Of a DNA stretch of 64,000 bases, positions 6,748-13,943 are shown one piece after another. The stretch is from Sporichthya polymorpha DSM 43042 (lineage in GTDB: Bacteria; Actinomycetota; Actinomycetes; Sporichthyales; Sporichthyaceae): the NCBI RefSeq assembly GCF_000384115.1, contig NZ_KB913029.1, positions 4,005,057 through 4,069,056 on the forward strand, in the 5' to 3' direction. Numbering within the stretch: the stretch's first letter is position 1; every line of letters begins with the position of its first letter. The notes beneath the pieces were generated by a model. It did not search any database. It saw nothing but the letters and a program-made list of their open reading frames with translations, and was not told the DNA's origin. The position numbers and the translations under genes are program-made.

Positions 6748-8016
6748 TCATCCGGCTCGCCGGGCAGCGGCGGATCGCCACGGGATCCGGCGGAGAGGAC
6801 GTCGCGGCCCTCGCCGCGCTTGCGGCGCCGGGCGCGACGAGTCCTCGGCGAGGGTGGGCGCGGGGCCGTAGCGCGTACTCGGCCCCTTGGCTCCGCCGCC
6901 GGCCGGAGGCGATCCGCCGATGGCGCCTACCATCCCGGCTCCGGGTGAGGCGGGGGTCCGGGCGCCGGGGCCAAACGCCCCGCTCGTCGTGCCACCGGTC
7001 ACGGGGACGTTGCCGGGGGACGATCCGGTCGCGCCGCCGAGGACGGGGCCGGCGGTGGACCGCGCCGACGAGCCGCCGAGAACTCCGGGTGGGGACGCTC
7101 CCGCGGAAGCGGGTCTCGCCGCGTTCGACTGACCCCGGGCGAGCCCGTACGCCGCCCCCGCCGCGATCCCCGCCGCCCCCAGCGCCGCCGCCCCGCCGCC
7201 GAGGAGTCCGAGGTGCGAGTTCGAGTCGGCAGAGGGGTCAGCCGATGTGGGGACGCGAAGGGAGCTCGCCGCCGAGAATGCTTCGGAGAGGGGGCCGGGT
7301 CCAACGTGTTGGGTGATGGCAACTGGACTCAGATTTGTCGAACCTACGGCGCTACGCGCAGGACTGGATGACGAACTTGCCCGGTAGGAAGGACGAGTGG
7401 TCGCGCCGAGTTCGGTCGCCGGGGTACTGGCAGGTTGCGACACATTCGCGGCAACGAAACCCTCGTTGATCTGGTTGTCTGATCTTGCGTGTGTGGAGAA
7501 CTCCGCGGCAACGGAGTGCGTGTGGGTTTGCATGGCACCGATGAATTCGCCGTAGGCCGCGTGAATGCGCTGGATCTGTTCGTCGCGGTCGACGTCGGGT
7601 TGGTCGTCGAAGCGGTCCTCGACCCAGTCGGCGACTCCGCCGAACAGCCCGCCGCGCTTCTTGGCCTGGAGCTTGGTCCCGATCTCGGTGAACACCTTGT
7701 GGGAGACGTCGTTGACCGCCGCCTCGCCGGACCGGAGGGCGTCGGCGACCGACTGCGCCTGGCGGGCGTGTTCTCGGGCGGCAGTGGCGATCCGGTCGAA
7801 GGCGGCGGTTGCGGCGTCCGCGGCGCGGCCCTGCCAGGAGTGGCGGAAGGTTTCGCCCTGGTGCGGATCGAGCCCGTCGGCGATCCGGTTCAGCTCGGCG
7901 ACGACTTTCTCCCACGTGGCGGCGGCGAGCGCGACCCGGTCGCGCTCGACGTCCTCACGTGTTCGCACGAGCAGGTCGAGCAGGACCTGCGGGTCGGCGT
8001 CAGCGGGTTGGTTCAT
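6748..8016 (-). CDS. WXG-type type VII secretion protein with Pro/Gly/Ser-rich tail
   Basis: The first 170 residues are helical and contain S-W-Q-G-R-A-A-D-A-A at about residue 65, the W-x-G turn of WXG100/PPE-like secretion substrates. The rest, about residues 190-422, is low-complexity Ala/Gly/Ser/Pro sequence with one hydrophobic Ala/Gly stretch (G-L-L-G-G-G-A-A-A-L-G-A-A-G) and a basic end. It is the last gene of a leftward trio with the mycosin (gap of six bases) and the 188-residue helical protein, which points to export by, or function in, an ESX-type system. AGG lies just before the ATG. No ESX core genes are visible in the window. Confidence 0.7.
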   Translation of the reverse strand: MNQPADADPQVLLDLLVRTREDVERDRVALAAATWEKVVAELNRIADGLDPHQGETFRHSWQGRAADAATAAFDRIATAAREHARQAQSVADALRSGEAAVNDVSHKVFTEIGTKLQAKKRGGLFGGVADWVEDRFDDQPDVDRDEQIQRIHAAYGEFIGAMQTHTHSVAAEFSTHARSDNQINEGFVAANVSQPASTPATELGATTRPSYRASSSSSPARSAVGSTNLSPVAITQHVGPGPLSEAFSAASSLRVPTSADPSADSNSHLGLLGGGAAALGAAGIAAGAAYGLARGQSNAARPASAGASPPGVLGGSSARSTAGPVLGGATGSSPGNVPVTGGTTSGAFGPGARTPASPGAGMVGAIGGSPPAGGGAKGPSTRYGPAPTLAEDSSRPAPQARRGPRRPLRRIPWRSAAARRAG

Positions 8017-8022
8017 CGCACC

Positions 8023-9222
8023 TCATCTCGCCTGCCGTCGACGGGCGAGCACAGCGGCCCCGATCCCGAGTACGGCGATCAGGGCAGCGAGTACTGCCCA
8101 CAGTGCAGTCCCGCCGCTGCCGCCGTCCTCGGATGCCACGGTCGCGGTCGGTGCCGGCGGGCTCGACGACGAATCGGGACTCGGGGTCGACGGCGGTAGC
8201 AGGGGGTTGGTGTCCGGCCATTGGGTGGGGTCGGAAGCCAGCATCTTGGTCGGGGAGACGATCCCGTAGCCGAGGTCGGGGGTACGGCCGAAAGTCTGGG
8301 TCCCGCCCGGGTTGTGGATGAGGTGGGAGATGAGTTGGTTCCCCGTCGCGTTGGGGTACTTCGAGGCCACGAGTGCGAGCGCGCCTGCCACCAGCGGCGT
8401 AGCTTCCGAGGTGCCCGTAGCGAAGCCGGCGCTCGACCAGGTGACCCCATCGAATCCGCCGGTCGTCACCCGTACTCCAGGGGCGGCGATGACGAAGGCT
8501 TCTCGATTAGCAGGGGGATTGCCGCTCCAGGGGCGGGCCTCTCGGTCTACTGCCGCCACAGCGACCACGCCGGGGTAGGCCGCGGGGTAGTTCGTGGACG
8601 TCGCCTCGGGTGCGTTACCGACACCGGCCACGACTACCGCGCCCGCGGCGAACGCTTGCTCGACGGCTGCGCGCTCAGCTGCAGCCGGGCGATCCCCTGC
8701 GACAGACATGCTGATGATGCGCGCGCCGTCTTTGACGGCCGCCTCGATGGCGTCGGCGAAGCCTTGGTTCATTGTCTTCGTCGGGCACTGCAATCCAGGG
8801 GCGGCGTCGACGTCCACGGCGTACGCACGGACCGTGGCTTCGGGCGCTATGCCAGCGACACCGACTCCGCCCGGGGCAGTGCCCTTCCCGTTGCCGACAA
8901 TCTTGACCACCACCCCAGTGCCGTGGGACGCGAGTGGACCGGTGGCGGTGGGTTTGCCGCCGCAGAAGTTCTTGACCGGGGTGACGTCCTGTCCCTTCAA
9001 CTCGGGGACGGAGGGGTCGATCGGGCCGTCGATGACGGCGATGGTGACGCCTTTGCCGGTGGAGATCTGGTGGGCGTCGTCGATCTTCATGGCCTGGTAC
9101 CACCAGGCGTTCTTGCCGAAGCCGTCGTCCGCGTCAGCGGCGAGCGCCGGGCCCCCGGCGAGGGTTGCCAGGGTGAGGACAGTCAGCGCCGCGGTGCCGG
9201 CTCGGACTCGTGACAGACCCAC
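8023..9222 (-). CDS. mycP: Mycosin (type VII secretion-associated subtilisin-like protease)
   Basis: The 399-residue protein has a signal peptide (residues 1-29), an S8 peptidase domain and a C-terminal membrane helix followed by R-R-R-Q-A-R. The catalytic triad is visible as D65 in A-V-I-D-G, H100 in S-H-G-T-G-V and S272 in G-T-S-E-A-T-P-L-V-A-G, with the oxyanion N203. Cysteines at about 87 and 146 could form the disulfide known in mycosins. A Pro/Ser-rich linker precedes the anchor. Mycosins stabilise and trim ESX secretion complexes at the outer face of the membrane. The GTG start has GGAG upstream. It lies between two helical putative substrates or partners. Confidence 0.9.
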   Translation of the reverse strand: MGLSRVRAGTAALTVLTLATLAGGPALAADADDGFGKNAWWYQAMKIDDAHQISTGKGVTIAVIDGPIDPSVPELKGQDVTPVKNFCGGKPTATGPLASHGTGVVVKIVGNGKGTAPGGVGVAGIAPEATVRAYAVDVDAAPGLQCPTKTMNQGFADAIEAAVKDGARIISMSVAGDRPAAAERAAVEQAFAAGAVVVAGVGNAPEATSTNYPAAYPGVVAVAAVDREARPWSGNPPANREAFVIAAPGVRVTTGGFDGVTWSSAGFATGTSEATPLVAGALALVASKYPNATGNQLISHLIHNPGGTQTFGRTPDLGYGIVSPTKMLASDPTQWPDTNPLLPPSTPSPDSSSSPPAPTATVASEDGGSGGTALWAVLAALIAVLGIGAAVLARRRQAR

Positions 9223-9252
9223 TCGTTACTCCACTCGCTCGCTGACCGTCAC

Positions 9253-9819
9253 TCAGAATCCTGGCCTGCCGGTGGCCGGCGGGGGTGGTGCGACGCGTTC
9301 CGGATCCGGTTGGGTTGGCGGGGGAGCCGGGGGCGGGGGAGCGGGAGAGGCCTGGGCGGCGGCGACCGCCTGCTGGTACGCGGTCTCGGAGCGGAAGCCG
9401 GATCCGCTGGCGCCGACGTAGCCCTGGGAGATCCGGATCAGGTCGGCCTCGACGTCGGCGTCGCGGCAGTCGTAGGCGTCGATGCAGGCGCGGAGCTTCT
9501 CGACCAGGCCGGTGATGTCCGCCTGCAGGCCGAGCAGCGTCGCGTCGTAGATCTCGTGCGCCGCGCGGTGGACGCGAGCCAGGTTCTGCGCCTCCGGGAT
9601 CGGACCGAAAAGATCCTCCTCGATCGGTGCCCCGCGGAAGTCGCCGACCAGCCGACCGGCTGCCTCCTCGAGGGGTATCAGGACCGCGCTCAGGTAGTCG
9701 CGCAGCTCGGACGTCGAGACCTGGACGACGTCGAACGGCGTGGCGGTGTGACCGGGCGGGGTCAGCATGGGTCCGATGAACCCGGGCTCGCCCGGCTTGG
9801 GTGTCGGCGCGTTGGCCAC
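9253..9819 (-). CDS. Helical type VII secretion-associated protein
   Basis: The 188-residue protein starts at GTG with GGAGGG upstream. After a short proline-rich lead it is predicted to be a long helical hairpin (residues about 35-130, heptad-like L/V/I spacing) and ends in a Pro/Gln/Ala-rich tail. The helical body contains two cysteines (A-C-I-D-A-Y-D-C). Its size and position directly upstream of the mycosin gene suggest an ESX-linked role, perhaps partner of the WXG protein two genes on. I recognise no named family, so the functional link rests on the neighbourhood. Confidence 0.65.
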   Translation of the reverse strand: MANAPTPKPGEPGFIGPMLTPPGHTATPFDVVQVSTSELRDYLSAVLIPLEEAAGRLVGDFRGAPIEEDLFGPIPEAQNLARVHRAAHEIYDATLLGLQADITGLVEKLRACIDAYDCRDADVEADLIRISQGYVGASGSGFRSETAYQQAVAAAQASPAPPPPAPPPTQPDPERVAPPPPATGRPGF

Positions 9820-9965
9820 GGCAGGTCCCTCCGGCCGCGACGGGTGGGGGGACCAGCCAACCGAACCGAGTCCGGACTCGGCAAGTACCTGCCGCGGTTG
9901 TCCACCGGCCGCCCGAACGGGACGAAGGTGCGACAGGCTCGCCCTCGGGGAGAAAGCGGGGGACC

Positions 9966-10526
9966 ATGGGAGCTATGACCGATCAGTTCACGGCGCTTCG
10001 AAGTCGGCCCCTCACGGTGGCTGACCTGGAGTCGATGCCGGATGACGGTCGCAGGTACGAGCTCATCGACGGGATGTTGCTGGTGAACCCGTCGCCGACG
10101 CATGCGCACCAGCGCATGCTCTTCCGCCTCGGCATGGCCCTGCACGCGGCCTGTCCGCCGGAGCTCGAGGTGGTGATCGCGCCCTTCGACGTCCAGTCGG
10201 CAACCGACAGCGTCGTGCAGCCCGACGTGCTGGTTGCCCGGCGCTCCGACATCGGGGAGCGGAACCTGACCGTCGCTCCGCTGATGGCGGCCGAGGTCCT
10301 GTCGCGGAGCACCTCCCTGTACGACCGGAACCTCAAGAAGGCGCACTACGCGCGCATCGGCGTTTCCTCGTACTGGCTGCTGGACCCGAGCGTTCCCGGG
10401 GCGATCGAGGTGTTCACCCTCGATGCAGGGTCCTACCGACTCGTCGCTGCTGCCGTCGGTGAGGAGCAGATCGACGTCGAGGCGCCGTACCCGGTGACGC
10501 TCTCGCCGGCCGCGCTTCTCGCCTGA
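9966..10526 (+). CDS. Uma2-family (DUF820) putative restriction-like endonuclease
   Basis: The protein of 186 residues has the family's N-terminal phrase L-T-V-A-D-L-E-S-M-P-D-D-G-R-R-Y-E-L-I-D-G, then a core with V-V-Q-P-D-V-L-V-A and V-L-S-R-S-T, in which the P-D of the first and the E/S-x-S-T of the second form the PD-(D/E)xK-like site. Uma2 proteins are abundant in cyanobacteria and actinobacteria and are of unknown role. Two ATGs, at 9966 and 9975, are possible; GCGGGGGA at 9957 is better spaced for the second. It stands alone and ends at a strong palindrome. Confidence 0.85.
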   Translation: MGAMTDQFTALRSRPLTVADLESMPDDGRRYELIDGMLLVNPSPTHAHQRMLFRLGMALHAACPPELEVVIAPFDVQSATDSVVQPDVLVARRSDIGERNLTVAPLMAAEVLSRSTSLYDRNLKKAHYARIGVSSYWLLDPSVPGAIEVFTLDAGSYRLVAAAVGEEQIDVEAPYPVTLSPAALLA

Positions 10527-10540
10527 CGCCGAATCCCTCG

Positions 10541-10588
10541 TAACGTCAGCGGGATCGCGCGCTATAGCGCACGATCCCGCTGACGTTA
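10541..10588 (+). terminator. 48-bp near-perfect palindrome, bidirectional terminator
   Basis: TAACGTCAGCGGGATCG (10541-10557) is matched by its exact complement at 10572-10588, and the centre GCGCTATAGCGC is itself palindromic, leaving one mismatch in 24 base pairs. It lies between the convergent Uma2 gene (stop 10526) and the membrane protein gene ending at 10606. No T-run follows, but the position suggests termination of both. Confidence 0.6.
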
Positions 10589-10605
10589 GTGTGTCTGACG
10601 CCGAC

Positions 10606-11259
10606 TCAGGAAGCCGGGAAGGCCTTCTCGAACTGCTTCTCGAAATCGGCGGAGGCGGGGCCGCTGTAGCCGCAGCCGTCGACCATGCCGTCGTTCGCGG
10701 AGATCAGGTAGCGCTGACCCTTCTCCCAGTTGACGCCGTCGAGCGCCGCGGTGGGCATGCCCTCCGGGGTCTTCACGGTGACGACGTCCGCGTTGCCGCC
10801 CTTGTACCAGCGGTCGACGTCGAGAGTGACCTTCTCGTTGCCGATCTCGGTGACCGTGCCGCCGAACGCGACCGGCGCCTTGGCGAGCTGCTGAACGTCG
10901 AAGGCGAGGCACATCGACATCAGCGGGTCGCTGGGGTTGCCCTGCAGCTCCATCACGGTCGGGGCGGCGACGACCTGCTCGCCGTCCTCGCCCCCGTTCG
11001 ACGTCACGGCGACGGTGGTGCCCACCGCGATCGCGGCCACGGCCGCCGCGGCGGCGAGCCAGGTCTTGCCCCGCCCCGCGCGCTGAGCGACGGGGGTCTC
11101 GAACTCGGTGTTCTGCGACATGATCTGCTCCAGTTGTTGGCGGGCCCGCGGACTGGTGTGTGGATCGACAGGGACCCGAGCGGACATCGGGTCGAGGCCG
11201 GTGAGCAGCGCCCGCAGCCGTCGGTCCTCGTCCGAGGTCCCACCGAAGGACTCGCTCAT
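10606..11259 (-). CDS. Anti-sigma-factor-like membrane protein (paralogue of 12655-13350)
   Basis: The 217-residue protein has a cytoplasmic N-terminus (L-R-A-L-L-T-G-L-D-P-M-S-A-R-V-P-V-D-P), one membrane helix (A-A-A-A-A-V-A-A-I-A-V-G-T-T-V-A-V) and an outer domain F-G-G-T-V-T-E-I, V-T-L-D-V-D-R-W-Y-K-G, G-Q-R-Y-L-I, ending with cysteines in M-C-L-A-F and G-C-G-Y-S-G-P. The outer part resembles the netrin/TIMP-like OB fold. It closely matches the product of 12655-13350 along its whole length, but has no sigma gene beside it. A promoter-like sequence shared with the sigma gene lies upstream at 11291-11317. It probably modulates the same ECF sigma factor; this is inference. Confidence 0.7.
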   Translation of the reverse strand: MSESFGGTSDEDRRLRALLTGLDPMSARVPVDPHTSPRARQQLEQIMSQNTEFETPVAQRAGRGKTWLAAAAAVAAIAVGTTVAVTSNGGEDGEQVVAAPTVMELQGNPSDPLMSMCLAFDVQQLAKAPVAFGGTVTEIGNEKVTLDVDRWYKGGNADVVTVKTPEGMPTAALDGVNWEKGQRYLISANDGMVDGCGYSGPASADFEKQFEKAFPAS

Positions 11260-11290
11260 CCGCCATCCCCCCTCTCCTGTCACACACTGG

Positions 11291-11317
11291 ATGTCCGGCA
11301 CCCCTGGAGCTCTTTCG
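11291..11317 (-). promoter_or_regulatory. ECF-type promoter candidate of the anti-sigma paralogue
   Basis: Read on the minus strand it has CGAAAGA, 11 bases, then GCCGGACAT. The same two blocks with the same 11-base gap occur before the ECF sigma gene (13896-13922). A transcript starting just after it would carry the GGGGGG ribosome site and the ATG at 11259. Confidence 0.6.
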
Positions 11318-11394
11318 TCGGGGCACAGAAATTCTTCGTGGGCCTCTGACCTGCGCAGAAGCCGACTGTCGGTGGCCGGGTCCAGGGTTCGCCC

Positions 11395-11985
11395 ATGACC
11401 ACTCGAACCCGGCAGCGCCGCCGGAATCGGCGCAGGAAGAACCGCACCGCCACTCGTCGTCCTCAGAAAGCGGGCCGGCGCGTCCCCACTCGCACCGGCG
11501 AGACCGCGATGCTCCTGGAACGGGCCGATCACGACTTGATGTGTTGGGCCTCCGTCCTGGTCAGTTTGGTTGTCGCCAATCCGGAGCACGCAGGTCGCTT
11601 CGCTGAAGCCCTGCTCACCCGGACGGGCTCGCGCGCGGAGCGGCTGAGCATTCGGCTAGCGCGCACGATGGACCTGCTCGTCGACGGGCACACCACGGCG
11701 GGATGGCTGCCATCAGATCTCATTCGCGTGGTCTCCCGACGTGCGGACGCCGAGGCTGCGGCAGTCGTGGCGTCGGCCCTCCGCTACCAAGCTCACCGGG
11801 CGGGCCCACAGGGCGTCGATCCGGAGTGGCAGGAGGAGATCGATGAGTTGCCGCCCGGCCTGGACGTCGACCCCTTCACTCGTGCGGGACTCCGCAACAT
11901 CCTGCTGGTGATCGCCGCGTTGCGCGGGCTGCCGCCGTTGCCCGTGATAGTGACACCGCCGACCCCTTTGGTGAGGTGCGCATGA
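11395..11985 (+). CDS. Hypothetical protein with strongly basic N-terminus
   Basis: The 196-residue protein opens with about 35 residues rich in Arg, Lys and Thr (R-Q-R-R-R-N-R-R-R-K-N-R), which could bind nucleic acid, followed by a helical, mostly soluble domain with W-A-S-V-L-V-S-L-V-V-A-N-P-E-H and R-A-E-R-L-S-I-R-L-A-R. No membrane segment is convincing and I do not recognise a family. Codon use is noticeably less GC-rich than in neighbouring operons, as in the toxin-antitoxin genes that follow, which hints at acquired DNA from about 11.4 to 12.6 kb. The ATG at 11395 has no clear ribosome site. Confidence 0.55.
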   Translation: MTTRTRQRRRNRRRKNRTATRRPQKAGRRVPTRTGETAMLLERADHDLMCWASVLVSLVVANPEHAGRFAEALLTRTGSRAERLSIRLARTMDLLVDGHTTAGWLPSDLIRVVSRRADAEAAAVVASALRYQAHRAGPQGVDPEWQEEIDELPPGLDVDPFTRAGLRNILLVIAALRGLPPLPVIVTPPTPLVRCA

Positions 11986-12005
11986 CAGGCGGGCCGACCC
12001 GAGTT

Positions 12006-12023
12006 GGTCATGTTAGTCTGACC
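12006..12023 (+). promoter_or_regulatory. Inverted repeat and -10 element before the phd-type antitoxin
   Basis: GGTCA (12006-12010) and TGACC (12019-12023) flank TAGTCT, a plausible -10, and the antitoxin ATG follows three bases later. Without a Shine-Dalgarno sequence the transcript is likely leaderless and the repeat a likely operator. Confidence 0.4.
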
Positions 12024-12026
12024 ATC

Positions 12027-12251
12027 ATGACCAGCACTTACAACGTGGCCGAGGCGAAGGCGAATCTTTCCCGCTTGCTCGATGCCGCCCTCGCGGGCGA
12101 GGACGTCGTCGTGGCACGCGCCGGTCGGCCACTCGTGCGCTTGGTCCCGGTCGCACCGCCGCCTGGTCGCGAGCTCGGGTTCGTCCCGCTCGATCTTCCG
12201 GACGACCTGTTCGACCCTTTGAACGAGGCAGACCTGGCCCGCTGGACATGA
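12027..12251 (+). CDS. Phd/YefM-family antitoxin
   Basis: The 74-residue protein begins M-T-S-T-Y-N-V-A-E-A-K-A-N-L-S-R-L-L-D, the N-terminal DNA-binding signature of Phd/YefM antitoxins, followed by G-E-D-V-V-V-A-R-A-G-R-P-L-V-R-L-V-P. The C-terminal part (L-P-D-D-L-F-D-P-L) is the toxin-neutralising tail. Its stop overlaps the ATG of the PIN toxin by ATGA, so the two are translationally coupled. The start at 12027 is the only one that preserves the family N-terminus. It should neutralise the toxin and, with it, repress the operon. Confidence 0.9.
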   Translation: MTSTYNVAEAKANLSRLLDAALAGEDVVVARAGRPLVRLVPVAPPPGRELGFVPLDLPDDLFDPLNEADLARWT

Positions 12252-12640
12252 GCACTTTGCTGCTGGACACCCACGCGTACGCCTGGGCGGTCAGTGCACC
12301 GGACCGACTCTCCGACCGCGCCCGTGGGGCAATCACGGACATCGGCAACGACGTGCTCGTCTCCGCCGTGACGGCGTGGGAGTTGGCCATCAAGTTCCAC
12401 AGCGGCAAGTGGCCGGAGGCAGAGGCGTTGGTCAGTCAGCACGACATGTACTGCCGTCGGCTCGGTGCGCACCACAGGCCCATCACCGCGGCCGACGCGA
12501 TTCGCGCCGGGACGATGACCTGGGCACACCCCGATCCGTTTGACCGGATGCTGGCTGCGCAGGCAATGCTCGCGCAGGCGACGCTGGTCACCCGGGACAA
12601 CGTGTTCTCGGAGCTCCCCGGACTGCCGGTGCTCTGGTAG
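12248..12640 (+). CDS. vapC: PIN-domain toxin (VapC family, Phd-partnered)
   Basis: The 130-residue protein is a full PIN domain with D7 in L-L-L-D-T-H-A, E45 in A-W-E-L-A-I-K, D99 in H-P-D-P-F-D-R-M-L-A-A-Q-A and D117 in T-R-D-N-V-F as the acidic site. The T-H-A-Y-A-W and D-P-F-D-R-x-L-A-A-Q-A phrases mark the subgroup normally paired with Phd-like antitoxins, as here. It would be an RNase released when the antitoxin is degraded. Target RNA unknown. The gene ends 15 bases before the convergent anti-sigma-like gene. Confidence 0.9.
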   Translation: MSTLLLDTHAYAWAVSAPDRLSDRARGAITDIGNDVLVSAVTAWELAIKFHSGKWPEAEALVSQHDMYCRRLGAHHRPITAADAIRAGTMTWAHPDPFDRMLAAQAMLAQATLVTRDNVFSELPGLPVLW

Positions 12641-12654
12641 TTCCTGATCGGCCG

Positions 12655-13350
12655 TCAGGAAGCGGTCGGGAAGGCCTGCTCGAACTGCTTCTCGAACTCG
12701 GGGGTGGCGGGGCCGCTGTAGCCGCAGGCGTCGACCATGCCGTCGGTGGCACTGATCAGGTACCGCTTGCCGGTCTCCCAGTTCACGCCGTCGAGGGCGG
12801 CGGTCGGCATGCCCTCCGGGGTCGCGACGGTGACGACCTCCGCGGTCCCGCCGGTGAACCAGCGGTCGACGTCGAGGGTGACCTTCTCGGCGCCGATCTC
12901 GGTGACCGTGCCCGCGAACGCGACCGGTGCCTTGGCGAGCTGCTGAACCTCGAACGCGAGGCACATCGAGGTCATCGGGTCGCTCGGGTTGCCCTGCAGC
13001 GCCAGGACGGTGGGGGCGGCGACGACGTCGCGGCTGTCGTCGCCCCCGCCGGCGGTGACGGCGACGGTCGTCCCGACCGCGATCGCGGCGACCGCCGCCG
13101 CGGCGGCGAGCCACGAGGACGGCCGGGCCCAGCGGGACCGCGCCGCCGGAGCGGCCACCGGGGCCTCGGACGCCAGCACCCGCTCGACCTGCTCCCGGGC
13201 CCGGGCGCTCGTGACCGGTTCGACCGGGACGCGCTCGGCCATCGGGTCCAGGTCCGCGAGGAGAGCGCGGAGGTCGTCGTCGGCGGCGAAGTCGAAGTCG
13301 GCCGGGAGGTCAGCGGGGAACTCGTCGGAGGGGACGTTCTCGTTGCTCAT
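12655..13350 (-). CDS. Anti-sigma-like transmembrane protein linked to the ECF sigma gene
   Basis: The 231-residue protein overlaps the sigma-factor stop by ATGA, so the two are co-translated. Residues 1-90 are an acidic, helical cytoplasmic part (D-D-D-L-R-A-L-L-A-D-L-D-P-M-A-E-R-V-P-V), followed by a membrane helix of Ala/Val/Ile and an outer beta-rich domain (F-A-G-T-V-T-E-I; V-T-L-D-V-D-R-W-F-T-G; G-K-R-Y-L-I-S-A-T-D-G) with two cysteines that could form a disulfide. The layout matches anti-sigma factors that hold an ECF sigma at the membrane; a zinc H-x3-C-x2-C motif is absent. The outer fold resembles netrin/TIMP-like domains, unusual for this role. Confidence 0.75.
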   Translation of the reverse strand: MSNENVPSDEFPADLPADFDFAADDDLRALLADLDPMAERVPVEPVTSARAREQVERVLASEAPVAAPAARSRWARPSSWLAAAAAVAAIAVGTTVAVTAGGGDDSRDVVAAPTVLALQGNPSDPMTSMCLAFEVQQLAKAPVAFAGTVTEIGAEKVTLDVDRWFTGGTAEVVTVATPEGMPTAALDGVNWETGKRYLISATDGMVDACGYSGPATPEFEKQFEQAFPTAS

Positions 13351-13886
13351 GCGCCCGCACCCCTTTCCTTCTCGCTCCGCGCCGTGCCGCCGGTGGCGGG
13401 GCGTCCCATCAGCTCCTTCAGCTTGCCGATCGCCCGGTGGAGCCGGATGCTCGCGGCGTTCGGCGTGATCTCCAGGACCGTCGCGATCTCCCGCGGCGCG
13501 AGCTGCTCCCACGCCCACAGGCGCAGCAGCTCACGGTCGTTCTCCGGCAGCTGAGCCAGCGCCTCGTCGAGGGCCTCGTGCTCGGCCCCGAGCTCCGGGC
13601 CGCCGGCGGGCTCCTGCTTCAGGCGTTCGACCAGGCGGTCCTGCCGCACCGACCCCCGGACGTGGTTCGCCAGGCACCCTCGCGCCACCCCGTAGGACCA
13701 CGCCACCGGCGCCTCGGCGGGGATGTCGTCGACCCGTCGCCAGAGCACGAGCAGTACGTCCCCGAGGACGTCGTCCGCCGTCGCCGGGTCGGTCCGCCGA
13801 CGCAGGAACCGCTGCAGCGGCTCGTACGCCTGGGCGACGAGCTCCTCGAACTTGGCGCGTCGCCGCGCGTCCTGGACAGGGCTCAC
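13347..13886 (-). CDS. ECF-type RNA polymerase sigma factor
   Basis: Both sigma-70 regions are present: region 2 at about residues 10-80 (F-E-E-L-V-A-Q-A-Y-E-P-L, A-D-D-V-L-G-D-V-L-L-V-L-W-R-R) and region 4 at about 115-165 (L-P-E-N-D-R-E-L-L-R-L-W-A-W-E-Q-L-A-P-R-E-I-A-T-V-L). I chose GTG at 13886, giving 179 residues, because a promoter-like sequence ends just before it; a longer reading to 13931 would run through that promoter. The mRNA may be leaderless. The anti-sigma gene follows with an ATGA overlap. The promoter shared with the unlinked paralogue suggests positive autoregulation. Confidence 0.85.
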   Translation of the reverse strand: MSPVQDARRRAKFEELVAQAYEPLQRFLRRRTDPATADDVLGDVLLVLWRRVDDIPAEAPVAWSYGVARGCLANHVRGSVRQDRLVERLKQEPAGGPELGAEHEALDEALAQLPENDRELLRLWAWEQLAPREIATVLEITPNAASIRLHRAIGKLKELMGRPATGGTARSEKERGAGA

Positions 13887-13895
13887 GGCCACAGA

Positions 13896-13922
13896 ATGTC
13901 CGGCTCGGCGGCGATTCTTTCG
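13896..13922 (-). promoter_or_regulatory. ECF-type promoter candidate of the sigma/anti-sigma operon
   Basis: On the minus strand CGAAAGA is followed after 11 bases by GCCGGACAT, identical in blocks and spacing to the sequence before the anti-sigma paralogue at 11291-11317. Blocks of this size and separation fit -35 and -10 elements of an ECF sigma factor. The GTG at 13886 would be only about ten bases past the -10. Confidence 0.6.
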
Positions 13923-13943
13923 CCGCGCCACGCCTGGCTTTCC

